Below are positions 24,501 to 33,947 of a stretch of DNA of 64,000 bases, in pieces. This DNA is from Megalobrama amblycephala. Taxonomy: Eukaryota > Chordata > Actinopteri > Cypriniformes > Xenocyprididae. The notes beneath the pieces are model-generated. The model ran no database searches, was not told the origin of the DNA, and saw only the letters and a list, made by a program, of their open reading frames with translations. The position numbers and the translations under genes are program-made. Position 1 is the first letter of the stretch. The number at the start of each line of letters is the position of its first letter. The DNA lies in NCBI RefSeq assembly GCF_018812025.1, contig NC_063049.1, forward strand, positions 14,899,734-14,963,733, written 5' to 3'.

Positions 24501-26175
24501 TATTGTAGCTGTATATTAATGCCAAATGGACATTACATTGATACACTCATCTCTGACTGATAACAAAATACTTCCTAATTTGTTAACAATGAAACAAGCA
24601 TTTTCTGTAAAGCGGCTTTGAAACAATATGTATTGTGAAAAGCACTATGCATATAAACTTGAATTTAATTGAATCACTATACAGTAGTGATATGTTTTGT
24701 TCCTGAATGAATCAGCATTTTTTAACTAATTTGTTTTTAGTGAATGATTCAATGACACATTCATTGATTAAGTCCTGAGTGAATTAGCATTTTTCAATGA
24801 ATCAGTTGTGTGAATGATTCAATAATTTACTTACTACCACTTGTCACCACCTACTGGTGTATCTGCAAAATGAGTCAATGAAAAATCCCCACCATTAAAG
24901 GTGGAGTAAGTTAAAAGTGTTTTTCAAAAACACTTTGGAAGTTAGTCAGGCCGACACCAACAAAAAAGTTTAACCAATCAGCATTAGGGGTGTATGAATG
25001 TCGGGGAGACAGAATGAGCAAGAGGGAGATTTGAAGAAAAACTGCAGAAAGAGAGATGAGGCACAATACAAAAGAGCTCAAAAGAATATCAATGGGATAA
25101 GGTTTATGATTGACCCACGTTAATATTAAAGCTTTCCAGTGCTGGAGAGAGCTAAGTGGGACGCAGAGGCTGCTTTGATTCCGCTTCACATGTGAGAAAC
25201 ACTGGGTTTGAGTGTCATTGATCGTCTGGCGCTGCTGTGCTGTTAACGACTAACAACGAACTCTTGTTTGTATTTAATCTTGTTTACTATACGTTCATTT
25301 TTTTGTGCTTCCTTGTCGTTCGTTCATTATCTGTTCTTTATTTTTCATTAAAACATTATTTTGTTGCTTGTCATATTGCATGTGTAACAGTGGCCAGATA
25401 GTGAGAGTTTGGTAAACCACTGCACACTGATGGCCGCTAGTGAATGCAGTGGTTAGCATCATTGTTAGTGCACATGTCTCACATGCCAGCAGCGATCGGG
25501 CTGGGGTTCGAGGCGGACTCGGAGCAGGGTGGTTAGGGTTGGAGGGTGAGTTTTGGAGGCGGTGCAATGAAGAGAGGGGTGGGTTTGTTTGGGCTGATTT
25601 CAAATATCAACATTGTCCAACCGCGTTTTTGAAAAATGGCTTACCCCACCTTTAATTAATAATTAATGTGTTGTTGCACTTTCCCAAATATCTCCCCAAG
25701 ACTCACTTGTAACAGTAAGGCAGGTCTGTCCTTCCCTTGAGCCTCTGGGATAAACATCAAAGATGCAAGTGTAACAACCTTCATCCCTGTAGCTGACACG
25801 TTTGATAGTGATAGCGCTGGCATCTCGTGGAGAGGCCGCTAGCTCCACATGCTGTTGACCGCTCACGCTGTCTTGTTGACCAGGCTGGTAAGTGATTAAC
25901 GTCTGGTTCTGCACATCCAGCCAGCGGATCTGATGAACTGATTCTCCTTTAGCCTTGACAAGCGTACAGCTCAGAGTAAAGGGCTGTTCAACCATGGCTT
26001 CCAGACGTGCTGGAGCTGAGACCCTGCCTGAGACACAACGATACTAAGACTTATCCAAATAAACCACTTACACACAGAACAATGAGATTACTGCAAATCA
26101 CACACCTTGTAGTCTGGACACCATTACCAAAGACACACAGATCTGTAGACATCTTGGCAAGGAGACCACAAACAT
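8923..26175 (-). CDS. cd200: CD200 (OX-2)-like membrane glycoprotein, V-V-C form
   Basis: Spliced gene with CDS exons (transcript order) 26175-26106, 26027-25707, 23801-23472, 21342-21058, 14781-14680 and 8981-8923. All junctions are phase 1, giving 388 aa. Layout: signal peptide 1-23, V domain one 24-130, V domain two 131-240, C-type domain 241-335, membrane segment about 338-360, tail 361-388. Family evidence: both V domains end in the CD200-type F-G strand pattern ([15 protein letters not shown]...TCLTVT and [15 protein letters not shown]...SCLTIF). V two runs straight into [10 protein letters not shown], the equivalent of the V-C junction in mammalian CD200. CD200 normally has one V and one C domain; here the V is doubled. 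The tail is short and has no ITIM, as expected for the ligand. The protein would sit at the cell surface and bind CD200R; a CD200R-like gene lies 26 kb away on the same strand. Introns are swollen by transposons. Alternative: the two V exons are used in different splice forms. Confidence 0.8.
9538..9565. repeat. poly(A) run of about 28
   Basis: An uninterrupted A run followed by further A-rich text. No LINE or SINE body is recognisable upstream, so it may simply be low complexity. Confidence 0.8.
9621..12283. mobile_element. piggyBac-like foldback element with nine GGGTCAAAAATGACCC palindromes
   Basis: TTAACCCTTTGATGCA occurs at 9621 and 10016. Its inverse TGCATCAAAGGGTTAA occurs near 12137-12152. 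The sequences from 9876-10730 and about 11185-12283 are long inverted repeats of each other, with a different sequence in the loop (about 10900-11160). The 16-bp palindrome GGGTCAAAAATGACCC recurs at 9643, 9832, 10058, 10276, 10487, 11433, 11650, 11868 and 12086 (ending ATGACCC or TTGACCC by strand), mostly 205-220 bp apart. TTAA plus CCCTTTG ends point to piggyBac-type MITEs, present here as a nested or tandem cluster. It lies in an intron of the CD200-like gene. Confidence 0.75.
12504..13375. mobile_element. TTAA-flanked MITE (TTAAAGCTGCAGTC family)
   Basis: Left end TTAAAGCTGCAGTCCATAAG, right end GTTACAGACTGCAGCTTTAA; 872 bp without coding capacity. It lies in the last intron of the CD200-like gene. 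Confidence 0.75.
13912..14396. mobile_element. MITE, TAGTTCACTTTC family, copy 1
   Basis: Inverted ends TAGTTCACTTTCAAATGAAA and TTTCATTTGAAAGTGAACTA; 485 bp. Internal text such as CTTTCTGATGAACACAATC and CCGCCAGACCGCCTT is shared with the copy at 44519-44991. Confidence 0.8.
14680..14781 (-). CDS. cd200: cd200-like exon 5: transmembrane segment
   Basis: 102 nt, phase 1-1, acceptor CTCTCACCAG and donor GTGAGT. Encodes [20 protein letters not shown] followed by [11 protein letters not shown], a single hydrophobic helix with a basic stop-transfer end. It is separated from the C-domain exon by 6.3 kb filled by DIRS and L2-like insertions. Confidence 0.8.
15756..17003 (+). repeat. direct duplication flanking foreign sequence inside the DIRS-like element
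   Basis: A segment of about 160 bp at 15756-15932 (AAATAAGGCCAGAGCAAACG ... TTTCAACTGGACCAC) recurs diverged at 16850-17003 (AAATAAGGCTGGAGCAAACG ... TTTCAACTGGGCCAC). About 0.9 kb of unrelated sequence lies between. Confidence 0.75.
16550..16758. mobile_element. short common fish repeat (GCTAGTCCTAGACTAAAATG)
   Basis: Starts with GATAAGGCTTAAGCTAGTCC and ends with CTGGCTTAGTCTAAGCCCTA TCTGTGAAACC. The ends are imperfectly inverted. I recall this text as a dispersed short repeat in fish genomes; no ORF. Confidence 0.5.
17483..17953 (+). pseudogene. DIRS tyrosine-recombinase, partial
   Basis: 156 codons include [20 protein letters not shown] then [35 protein letters not shown] and [20 protein letters not shown]. 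This is the N-terminal half of the YR (crypton/phage-integrase-like) protein of fish DIRS elements. It is cut off after [10 protein letters not shown]; the catalytic Arg-His-Arg-Tyr part is not recognisable downstream because the L2-like element follows. Confidence 0.8.
18214..19300 (+). pseudogene. L2-like reverse transcriptase, broken by stops and frameshifts
   Basis: Across three frames one reads [13 protein letters not shown], then [20 protein letters not shown] with [15 protein letters not shown] (RT domain 1-2), [16 protein letters not shown] (domain 3, first catalytic Asp) and [13 protein letters not shown] (the YADD catalytic box). Breaks occur near 18720, 18902 and 18971. The final part recurs after the MITE near 20430-20628 as [20 protein letters not shown] and LFRIAYPS, the usual C-terminus of fish L2-like proteins. 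No intact enzyme remains. Confidence 0.85.
19493..20434. mobile_element. PIF/Harbinger-like MITE inside the L2-like LINE
   Basis: Ends AGGCCTGTTCACACCGGGAT and TCCTGGTGTGTACAGGCCT, flanked by TTA at 19490-19492 and 20435-20437. The LINE text breaks at TCTTTTACAGCCTTA and resumes at TTACATTCCTTTTCG, giving a clean insertion. Confidence 0.85.
20073..20281. repeat. tandem duplication, unit about 92-98 bp, 2.2 copies
   Basis: ATGTTTATTTGCACTAC starts at about 20073, 20165 and 20264, with CTGACTACCATCTCTCATAT and TTATCTTCTTTAACTTTA in each full unit. The copies lie inside the PIF-like MITE and differ by only a few bases and small indels. Confidence 0.9.
21058..21342 (-). CDS. cd200: cd200-like exon 4: C-type Ig domain
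   Basis: 285 nt, phase 1-1, acceptor ATGTATTTACAG and donor GTGAGT. Contains [19 protein letters not shown] and, about 50 residues later, VKCLVHHKG, the two Cys and Trp of a CD200 C2-type domain (compare ITCSATARPAPMVFWKV in human CD200). Confidence 0.85.
21596..23389. repeat. 1.8-kb inverted-repeat element in a cd200-like intron
   Basis: The left arm 21596-22026 starts GTTGTTAGGATGACAA and the right arm 23055-23389 ends with its inverse TTGTCATCCTAACAAC. Shared blocks include GGAGCTCTAAGAATA/CTCCTCCTAGTGGTCATCAT and GTCAAGTTATTTTCCTTTAT. The arms are diverged and have indels. The 1-kb centre contains a fragment of a common MITE (about 22495-22720). Confidence 0.8.
23472..23801 (-). CDS. cd200: cd200-like exon 3: second V-type Ig domain
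   Basis: 330 nt, phase 1-1, acceptor GCTTTACAG and donor GTAAGT. Key residues: B-strand Cys in ASLACRY, core Trp in VLWKKI, F-strand Cys in DEACYTCEF and the Cys in SATSCLTIF. This is the V domain closest in layout to that of mammalian CD200. It lies next to the intronic inverted repeat ending at 23389. Confidence 0.85.
24110..24673 (+). mobile_element. 3' tail of a LINE-type repeat
   Basis: The end AAGCGGCTTTGAAACAATAT then GTATTGTGAAAAGCACTATG and GAATTTAATTGAATC is the familiar 3' terminus of a widespread fish non-LTR family (often seen as GCTGCTTTGAAACAATCTGT). No coding part is recognisable. The 5' boundary is a guess. Confidence 0.5.
24895..25655. mobile_element. TTAA-flanked MITE carrying tRNA-like pol III boxes
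   Basis: Ends TTAAAGGTGGAGTAAG and CTTACCCCACCTTTAA; 761 bp. Inside, GTGGTTAGCATC near 25449 resembles an A box and GGGGTTCGAGGC near 25503 resembles a B box, spaced like the internal promoter of a tRNA-derived SINE. It lies in the intron between the two V exons of the CD200-like gene. Confidence 0.75.
25707..26027 (-). CDS. cd200: cd200-like exon 2: first V-type Ig domain
   Basis: 321 nt, phase 1 at both ends, acceptor TGTGTCTCAG and donor GTGAGT. It carries the B-strand Cys in FTLSCTL, the core Trp in HQIRWLD and the F-strand Cys in DEGCYTCIF, plus the extra Cys in GQTCLTV shared by CD200 V domains. One NQT sequon. Confidence 0.85.
26106..26175 (-). CDS. cd200: cd200-like exon 1: start codon and signal peptide
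   Basis: ATG at 26175 opens [20 protein letters not shown], a short hydrophobic leader, and ends at donor CAAG|GTGTGTG in phase 1. The length (70 nt) equals that of the leader exon of the CD200R-like gene. A possible acceptor (TTTCCACTAG) lies 6 nt before the ATG, so a separate 5' UTR exon may exist. Confidence 0.7.
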
Positions 26176-26217
26176 TTTAGCCTAGTGGAAAGGAAATACT
26201 GTATTTTAGTAACTATA

Positions 26218-26842
26218 GGGGCTTTCGCACCGAATAGTTCTAGGAACTCGGTTCTAGAAACTAGCCACTAGGATAGTTCCCCAAGAATTAATTTCTCCAT
26301 GTTGCTGGTTGCATTCGCACCGGGAATAGGAACTATTCAGCAGCGTCTTTAAGAGCGGCATATACAAACGCTAAAAACCGGTGGATGGAAGACGCCGTGA
26401 TCGGAGCTAAGTTTATTGTGTGTTTTGTGATAATGGAAATGGAATGTAAACGCATAATTTGCGTGACTAAAAAAAGGAAAAAGTGGGGTTAAGAGACAAA
26501 ATCTTCTATGACAACTTTCAGTATCGAGGGTAAGAAAAGAACACAACCCTGTAGACAACAGGTACATGCCGTTATCATTGTTTTCCATGTTTATGAAGTT
26601 AATATGTTTACACAGCTTTTTAAAAATGCATTTGACCAATCAACATACACTCACATCACTGATAGTTCCTATAGTGCTGGTTTAGACCCTACTCTGAAGT
26701 AGGAGCTAATTTAGTTCCCGCAAAAGGAGTTCCTAGAACTAAAATCATTCCTAGTTCCTGCGGTGCGAACACGGCAAAATCGGGGTATTTCAGCCAATAG
26801 TTCTAGGAACTATGAAAAGGTTCCTCCGGTGCGAAAAGCCCC
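26218..26842. mobile_element. MITE immediately upstream of the cd200-like start codon
   Basis: Inverted ends GGGGCTTTCGCACCG and CGGTGCGAAAAGCCCC, with subterminal TAGTTCTAGGAAC repeats, bound 625 bp. Flanks are ATA (left) and TTA (right). The element begins 43 bp upstream of the ATG at 26175. Confidence 0.8.
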
Positions 26843-27123
26843 TTATAGCACTGAATTATAAGCTATAATTGTAAAATTAAAGATGTTCACAATCTTCAAG
26901 TAGTTTGTACCCTTTGTATTGAGAGGGCATTTAACAGTCCAGGTCAGTCTTGTGGGATTACAGTGAAGGTGATGATTTCTGTCAATTAGAGTCGCTTCCA
27001 ACATCTTACTGAAGGGCTGCCATCTGTGTTCACATTACAGACAAAAAAAGAAAATGTATGAAAGTATAAATTTGTGAAAATACTTAGCTTGAAATGAGTT
27101 TTGCAGACAAATATAAATTGTAT

Positions 27124-27437
27124 GGTCACACTTTATATAAGGTGCCTTTAACGTACTTGCATAAAAAAAAAAAAATGGTTAGGTACAATGTATTTATGCT
27201 CTTCTGTAATGCAAAACACTTTTGCTGCTATTGATGTGGTACGGATATGGTTAGGGTTTGCTGGTATGGGTAGGTTTAAGGGTGGGTTAAGCAGTAAGGG
27301 AAGGGTCATCAGTGTAATTATAGATGTAAAAATAAGATTTATAGATTTAAAAAAATAATACAATGTATGTATGTACACAATAAGCGCATTGTATCAAATG
27401 ATTAATTTAAAATGTTAGTATGACATTGTAGTTAAAT
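27124..27437. mobile_element. MITE of the TATATTAAGTGGCC family, copy 1 (diverged)
   Basis: GGTCACACTTTATATAAGGT opens it and a weak inverse (TTAGTATGACATTGTAGTTA) closes it. Internal GCAAAACACTTTTGCTGCTA and GGTATGGGTAGGTTTAAGGG match the complete copy at 51136-51500. Confidence 0.65.
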
Positions 27438-28341
27438 ATAAAAGAAGGGCCAGTTTACTTTGCTTACATATTTCTTTACCAAACTAAAATTTTAATTAAT
27501 ATTTTGGAGTGGATTATCTGGATTGGATAGAGAAGGAAAACAGCTTACAAGTGTCCATTATCAAGCTCAAATATAAGAGTATAAGTTTGCATGTTATTTA
27601 TAGTTTTCATGACTTTATTTTTCCAAAATAAAATAAGAATGTATATTTGTGTCAAGACCAGAGTCTTTTGTCTTGAAGTCAATAATGAATAATTGAATAT
27701 TTCAGAAAAACATCATTAATGTGTGTTTGAGCAGTTTCATCCATAACTACACTACAACAACAATCATGATATTAATTTTGACCATTTTTATATAAATATC
27801 ATCTACACATTGAAAAAAAATGTAAGGATAGTAAATATTAGACCTTTATTAGGACTTATTAATGCTCAAATAAAATGGTAAAATTATGAAATCATCTGAA
27901 AATGACAACAAAATGAGGCTAAAGTTTGCAATGAAAGTAACCTAAGATGGAGTCTTACATACCTCTATGTGGTGTAGATGCCCTCTGCTCTCAGCTGTAC
28001 ATGCACAACACACTCTTCAACACACTGAATCAACTGGACTGCAAACGGTCCTTTCTCCACCCATCACTAACACACTGCATATGCCAACGTCAAGCATGTG
28101 ATGGTTCTGTCATAACACTCATTGAGCTGCCTACTTAGACAGCATTGTCAGGCATCATAGGCATCTCAGCTCACACACATACTCAAATGGCACCAATGTC
28201 CAAATATGAAACTAAAAATTCAAATGAAACAGCCTCATGATGCATAAACTATATTTTATCTTTATCTTGTGCTGTATTTTAGTATACACCACCGTATTTA
28301 TGTATTCGCAAACCTTTTTATGATGCTTACATTTCAGAGCC

Positions 28342-29308
28342 TTAAAGATTCAAAAATTGAATTTACGTCGGCATAGTTGAATAACAAGAGTTCAGTACAT
28401 GGAAATGACATACAGTGAGTCTCAAACTCCATTGTTTCCTCCTTCTTATATAAATCTCATTTGTTTAAACGACCTCCAAAGAACAGGCGAATCTCAACAT
28501 AACACTGACTGTTACGTAACAGTCGGGTGTACGTCCCCAATATTTGCATATGCCAGCCCATGTTCCCAACATTATGAAAGGCATTACACAAGGGCAGGAT
28601 GTCTGGATGTACACAGCTGAATCATCAGACTAGGTAAGCAAGAAAGGACAATAGCGAAAAATGGCAGATGGAGCGATAATAACTGACATGATCCATGATA
28701 TCATGATATTTTTAGTGATATTTGTAAACTGTCTTTCTAAATGTTTCGTTAGCATGTTGCTAATGTACTGTTAAATGTGGTTAAAGTTACCATTGTTTCT
28801 TATTGTATTCACGGAGACAAGACTGTCGTTATTTTCATTATTAAACACTTGCAGTCTGTATAATTCATAAACACAACTTCATTCTTTATAAATCTCTCCA
28901 ACAGTGTAGCATTAGCCGTTAGCCACGGATCATAGCCTCAAATTCATTCAGAATCAAATGTAAACAGCCAAATAAATACTATACTCACATAATCCGATGC
29001 ATGCATGCAGTATGCATGACGAACACTTTGTAAAGATCCATTTTGAGGGTTTTATATTAGCTGTGTTAACTTTGTTTATGCACTGTTTAAGGCAGTCGCG
29101 AGCTCCGTGGGCGGAGAGCACGAGCAATTAAAGGGCCAGCAGCCCTGAATCGGCGCATTTCTAATTATGCCCCCAAAATAGGCAGTTAAAAAAAATGAAT
29201 TTAAAAAAATCTACGGGGTATTTTGAGCTGAAACTTCACAGACACACTCAGGGGACACCTTGGACTTATATTACACCTTGTAAAAAAACATTCGATGGCA
29301 CCTTTAAA
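28342..29308. mobile_element. common cyprinid repeat (TATTTTGAGCTGAAACTTCA family)
   Basis: The right part GGGGTATTTTGAGCTGAAAC then TTCACAGACACACTCAGGGG and GGACACCTTGGACTTATATT ending CACCTTTAAAA is a dispersed cyprinid repeat as I recall it. The left boundary near CCTTAAAG is uncertain. No ORF. Confidence 0.45.
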
Positions 29309-29324
29309 ATAATCATTACTGATG

Positions 29325-29510
29325 TACAGTGTTGGACCCCTTCCCTTTTACCCTTAAACCTACCCATACCCCCAAGCCTGTCCTTAACCTTACCCGTATC
29401 CCACCTCAATAGCATCACAAGTGTTTGCAATTCAACATGAATACAATAAGTAAATATTTTTTGGTGTAAGTACATAGTAGTTAAAGACAACTAATATAAA
29501 ATGTGACCCA
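29325..29510. mobile_element. half copy of the TATATTAAGTGGCC-family MITE, inverted
   Basis: CCTTAAACCTACCCATACC and GTAAGTACATAGTAGTTAAA match the inverse of the left part and the right terminus of the copy at 51136-51500. Confidence 0.6.
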
Positions 29511-30471
29511 TTTTCAGAGAATAACCTCAAAAACGTACATTCATAAAAAGGACAAGACAAACAACACGAGTGTCAGGATCCTGTCACCAAACCAAGAATA
29601 CAATCAATCAAGGTGACAGGACCCTGAAAGGGAGGCACAAAGGAACCTTTGTCTAAACTGTAGTTTCTTTAGCATTGGTTGAAATGAACTTAATATGTAT
29701 GTCTTAGTTTAATACATATATAATATCATTTGATACACATTTAAACTTTAGTTGAAACAAAGTATTTCTGTAAAGAGGCCTCACAGCACAGCACTGTTCT
29801 CAGTCTGACCTCTAGTGTTCAAAATGAGACTGACAATTTTACTCAAATCTGAATTGATAATGAAGAAAAAATGTGGTCAGTTTTCATCAAGAGATTTCAT
29901 CAAGAGATCTTTTTGCCTTGGTCTTTCTCAAGTAGGAGTCCACACCACTATTAGGGTTCTTATAAAAAAAAAAAAAAACTGTTCATTCACCAAAATACAA
30001 CAGAAGTCGAAAAGTAAGAATGAACAAACACAGTAGTGGTATTTTCTGTATTGACCCATTTAAGTGAGTCAGAACAAAAGATGGCTGCATAGATCAATGT
30101 TTACAGTAATTGAGATGATGACAAAAAAAGCATGTACACCAGTTTCCGCATAGCAGCCTTGACCAAAACACACCACAGATGTCATCTGGCCTCATCTATC
30201 ATTTTCACCATACAGTATTCAGATTACTAAAACTAATTTAAATTTATTAGTCACTTTGTTGTTTTTATACATTATTTACTTTGTTGGTTAAAGGTTCAAA
30301 ATAATCTTCACACATTTAATAAAGCACACAACTACAGCCTCCTCTAATGAGGTCAGTTAACCGCAGTTGCAAAATCACCACAGAACCACAGTTGCAAGCT
30401 GGGTGACATTGTCACTAGATGTGTTTGTTTGACCACCCCTGTGTTTGTTTGTTTGTCAAACAAGCCTTAGA

Positions 30472-31156
30472 AACCCTTACGGAACAAAAATATATGGGAA
30501 TATACTGCAAAATATAATGCGATATATTACACATATCCATTTATGGGAAACTAGTGCTTATATTTTTTTAATATACTGCAATGTATGCATTGACCATGTA
30601 CGGCTATATATTTATACATATTTTATATGTATAAATGAAGACAAAACTAGCATTACATTCATAAAGTTGTATCCTTTATTGTGTACATATATTGCACATA
30701 TAAATGTGAATGTATTGTACACATATATACACTCATTCACAGAATGAGTTATAATCAGTGGTTACATCAGACTTCTAGTTCCCAGCATGCTTTGCTCCAT
30801 GCTTTGACTGTTAAAGGAGAGTAAATGTTAAAATTAAGTGCTATTTCATGTGTTTTGCTCAATATTGATATAGGGGCAGATCTGTTAGTGTTTAAAGTTG
30901 TATTATTTGGGAATTTAAAAGGTTTTCTGGTATGTGTGAGTTTACCGTTGTGCTGAAGGGTAGAGCCTGTGGTTAGGTTTATGATTGGCTGAACACCATT
31001 AAGACTGTAATAACTTTATTTAAACAGTAACGGTTGTGCACAGTGATAGTCTATTTGGTAGAAACTTTAATACGTGCAGGTGTGCTTTTGTCAACTAACT
31101 TGAAAATATGGAACATTTAAAATTTAAATAATTATAAAATATAAGAAATGTGTTAC

Positions 31157-31201
<45 letters not shown>

Positions 31202-31564
31202 TTTACAGTACAGAAGGGACAGAGACAACGTGAAACAGGTGAGTGATGTTTATTGGAGTGCGTTGTGATTGGGTGATGGTGGAGCCTGGTGTGTCTGTGA
31301 CAATATTATGCATGCAGTACCATATCTGATCATATATAAAACTATATATTATGAAGTATATTACTGAATATAAAATTACATACATTATGATATATTAGTA
31401 AATATATGATCACATATTTTTCAATATATGAAAAGCGGCAATTCCTTATGTATTATTCAATATATTGTAATATATTTTTCTGTATATTTTCAAATATACT
31501 GTTAAATCATGTAATATATTGATCATTCATATATAGGGAAATGTAGTTTCTTTCCATAAGGGTT
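30472..31564. mobile_element. AT-rich element with 13-bp inverted ends
   Basis: AACCCTTACGGAA at 30472 and TTCCATAAGGGTT ending at 31564 are inverted with one mismatch. The interior is rich in TATATGGGAATATAC-like words at both ends and holds a TA microsatellite near 31165-31194. No ORF of interest. Confidence 0.55.
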
Positions 31565-32635
31565 AGTTTGGTCTTGTAACAGTTGTACAGTGAGAGGAAA
31601 CGTAAACATCAAGTGTGCAGATTTTCAAAGATAACTTTCAACTTATGAAGTAGGAAATTGAAAGCAAACTTCAAATATATAATCATACACATAACACACA
31701 ATGCTTGCAACACCACACAGATCAGTCACATTTTATGTTATATGTCTTTAACTACGTACTTATAAAAAATGTTAGATACAATGTATTTATTTAGGCGTTC
31801 ATTTTGTATTGCAAAACACTGTTATTGAGGTGGAATACGGGTAGGGCTAGGGACAGGTTTTGTGGTATGGTAATGTTTAAGGGTGGGTTAAGTTGTAAGG
31901 GATGGGTCAAAAGTGTAATTAGGGCCCGAACACCAATGTGAGGACCCTATTGTAATTGCTTAGTCAAATATTCTTCTTCTCCGTAATGAATAGCATTTTT
32001 GAGGGCCTAAACATGCTCGAAAACTCATGAAACTTTGCACACGCATAAGAAGTGGTGAAAAGTTATGTCTGATATGGGTTTCAGAATTAGGTGTGGCAAA
32101 ATGGCTACAAAATTTCAATGTAACAGCCCAATACCTACAAAAAAGCCACTGGGTGCAAAATCTGAAAACATAACAGGAAGTGAGATATTTTGAATTTTCT
32201 CTGCAAATTTTTTGCCATTTCCAGTCGTTGTACTTTAACAAACTTCTCCTAGAGCTGTTATCAGATCAACGTCATATTTAGTGAGATAGAACCACTGTAC
32301 TTACATGAACTGTTTCAAATATGTTTTTAGTACCTTTATGGATCTTGAGAGAGGAACTAGCCCTTTAAAGCATTCTATTATCATCATCATGAAACAGGAA
32401 GTTGTTGTAACTCGAGCATACAATGTCCAATCTGCCTCAAACTTTGCATGTTTTATAAGGGCCCTGGCCTGAAAGACATCTACATGCCAAAATTTAGTTA
32501 TAGTCATAGCGCCACCAGCTGGTAGCAGGAAGTGTGGAAAATACAAATGACTGACGTAGTCCTCCTATATGTTACGTGACGTGTGTATCAAAAAGGCACA
32601 AGGACAAAGGTGAATATGAGGAGTAGTATTTACGG

Positions 32636-33690
32636 TGAGGGCCGGTGAGACGAGGAAGCCTGGTGGAGCAGGTTGGATGACGTGCCACAGTGGAGCTGAG
32701 GGCGCAATAAGCCGAGGCGAAACCGCCGAATCAAAGGACGCAGGTGGAGTCTGGGGTTCTGTGGCTGGAGGAGAAGACAGGGAATCCTCACGCCAAGGCC
32801 ATACAGGAGACTGGAAGCCCTGCGGCGAATCTGCAGCACTGCAAGGAGACGGCTGAGGAGGAGATGAGGGGCAGACAGGAACCAGAGGAGTAGCAGCAGT
32901 AGAAATAGGTGGAGATATATAGGCCACAGGAGATACAGTGGGCACTGGAGAAATTTGAAGCACAGGAGATACAGGGGGTCACTGGAGATACTTGGAGTAC
33001 AGGAAATACAGGGGTGAAAGACATAGGGGTGTCTGCAGCAAAAACCTCGGTAAACCAGTCTATTAAATCCTCTAAATAACCAATACGCTTCCCAGGGTCC
33101 ATATTGTACTCACACGCAGCGGCGGGAGTGTGGGCGGGGCTTCCATCCTAGCCCTCAAGCTCCACAATACTCCCTCAGGGACGGACGTTGTTGCCGACTC
33201 GCGCACCTGGTCAGACATCAAATCGGGCTCTGGCTCCGGGGTAAAACACGGCTCAGCAGGGCTTACTGGCACTTTCTCCGCGGCGGGCGCAGGCTCCGTG
33301 TCTGCGGTGGAATCAGGCTTTAGGTCCGTCTGGCTGGACGTAAGCTGACTGGGCGCTGGGTTAGGTGGAGCGGTGCCAATAGGCTCTGCTGGGCCAATGG
33401 TGAATACCGAGTTGTTGTTTATTAGCACCCACTCCACACATGTGGCGAAATCTTCGCAAGGACCGCTCCCTGGGAGGCATGCCTGGTGAGGCTGGAGATG
33501 TAGAACACGCAGAGCGAGCGGTCAGGATGAGGCATGCCAACTCCAAAAAGTCCATGGTGTGTAACTCAAGGGAGCGGTCCTTCTGCTCCAGGCATAGTAG
33601 GGAAAAAGCAGGGTCCACGGTGAAAAAAAAGAAAAGAAAACAGCTCAAAAAATTAACTGTGTTGGTCCAACTGTGTTGGTCCGTTCTTCT
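32636..33690 (-). pseudogene. gag-like protein of the LTR element, frameshifted
   Basis: Minus-strand frames carry LEQKDRSLELHTMDFLELAC then a shift, MEWVLINNNS, then a Pro/Glu-rich run (APPNPAPSQL, DTEPAPAAEKVPV, PEPEPDLMSDQVRE) and MDPGKRIGYLEDLIDWFTEV. The first two blocks match the gag region familiar from cyprinid LTR elements (LEQ.DR.LE.HT..F..LA ... FVEWVLV). The frame changes at least twice, so no intact protein is expected. The rest is low-complexity Pro/Ser-rich. Confidence 0.65.
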
Positions 33691-33947
33691 GTTACGTGAC
33701 ATGTGTATCAATAAGGCACAACGACGAAGGCGAATTCGAGGAGTAGTATTTAATCACGGAATCAGGCAGGAAACACAATATACACATCTAACATAAACGG
33801 GAATGGACAAGCAATGAAGGAGAACACAAGGTATACATGAGGCAAACAAAGGGAACTTAACAAGATAATTAATGGGACACAGGTGAATCAAATAATTAAT
33901 CAAACAGAATGGGGAAAACTAGGTCACAGAAAGCATGACACGTGACA
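33690..33947 (-). repeat. 258-bp LTR of the gag-bearing element
   Basis: Bounded by TGTTACGTGACATG and CATGACACGTGACA with TG...CA ends. The word CACAGGTGAATCAAATAATT lies inside. Confidence 0.75.

Larger units (their letters stand above)
32570..33947 (-). mobile_element. small gag-bearing LTR retrotransposon, internally deleted
   Basis: A full LTR (33690-33947) lies at the element's 5' side, and a 63-bp LTR remnant begins at 32570 with the same TGTTACGTGAC...GGAGTAGTATTTA text. The 5-bp sequence CTATA directly precedes 32570 and follows 33947, a target-site duplication. The inside encodes gag-like protein on the minus strand; pol is absent. It therefore needs another element's enzymes. Confidence 0.75.

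Noticed and set aside
25440..25520. A genuine tRNA gene
   Set aside because: Only A- and B-box-like words are present. The acceptor stem and a convincing cloverleaf are not, and the sequence lies inside a MITE.
26900..27030. Possible upstream exon for the cd200-like gene (a minus-strand ATG reading MLEATLIDRN before a GTACAA donor)
   Set aside because: No hydrophobic leader, poor donor, and exon 1 at 26106-26175 already supplies a signal peptide in phase.
29990..30115. Possible tail exon for the CD2-like gene on the minus strand
   Set aside because: The frame after a CTATGCAG acceptor is open for about 30 codons, but has no signalling motif and overlaps AT-rich repeat text.
32635..33796. 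Plus-strand frames opposite the gag-like region
   Set aside because: Shadow frames of the GC-richer minus-strand gag; only the minus frames match known gag blocks.
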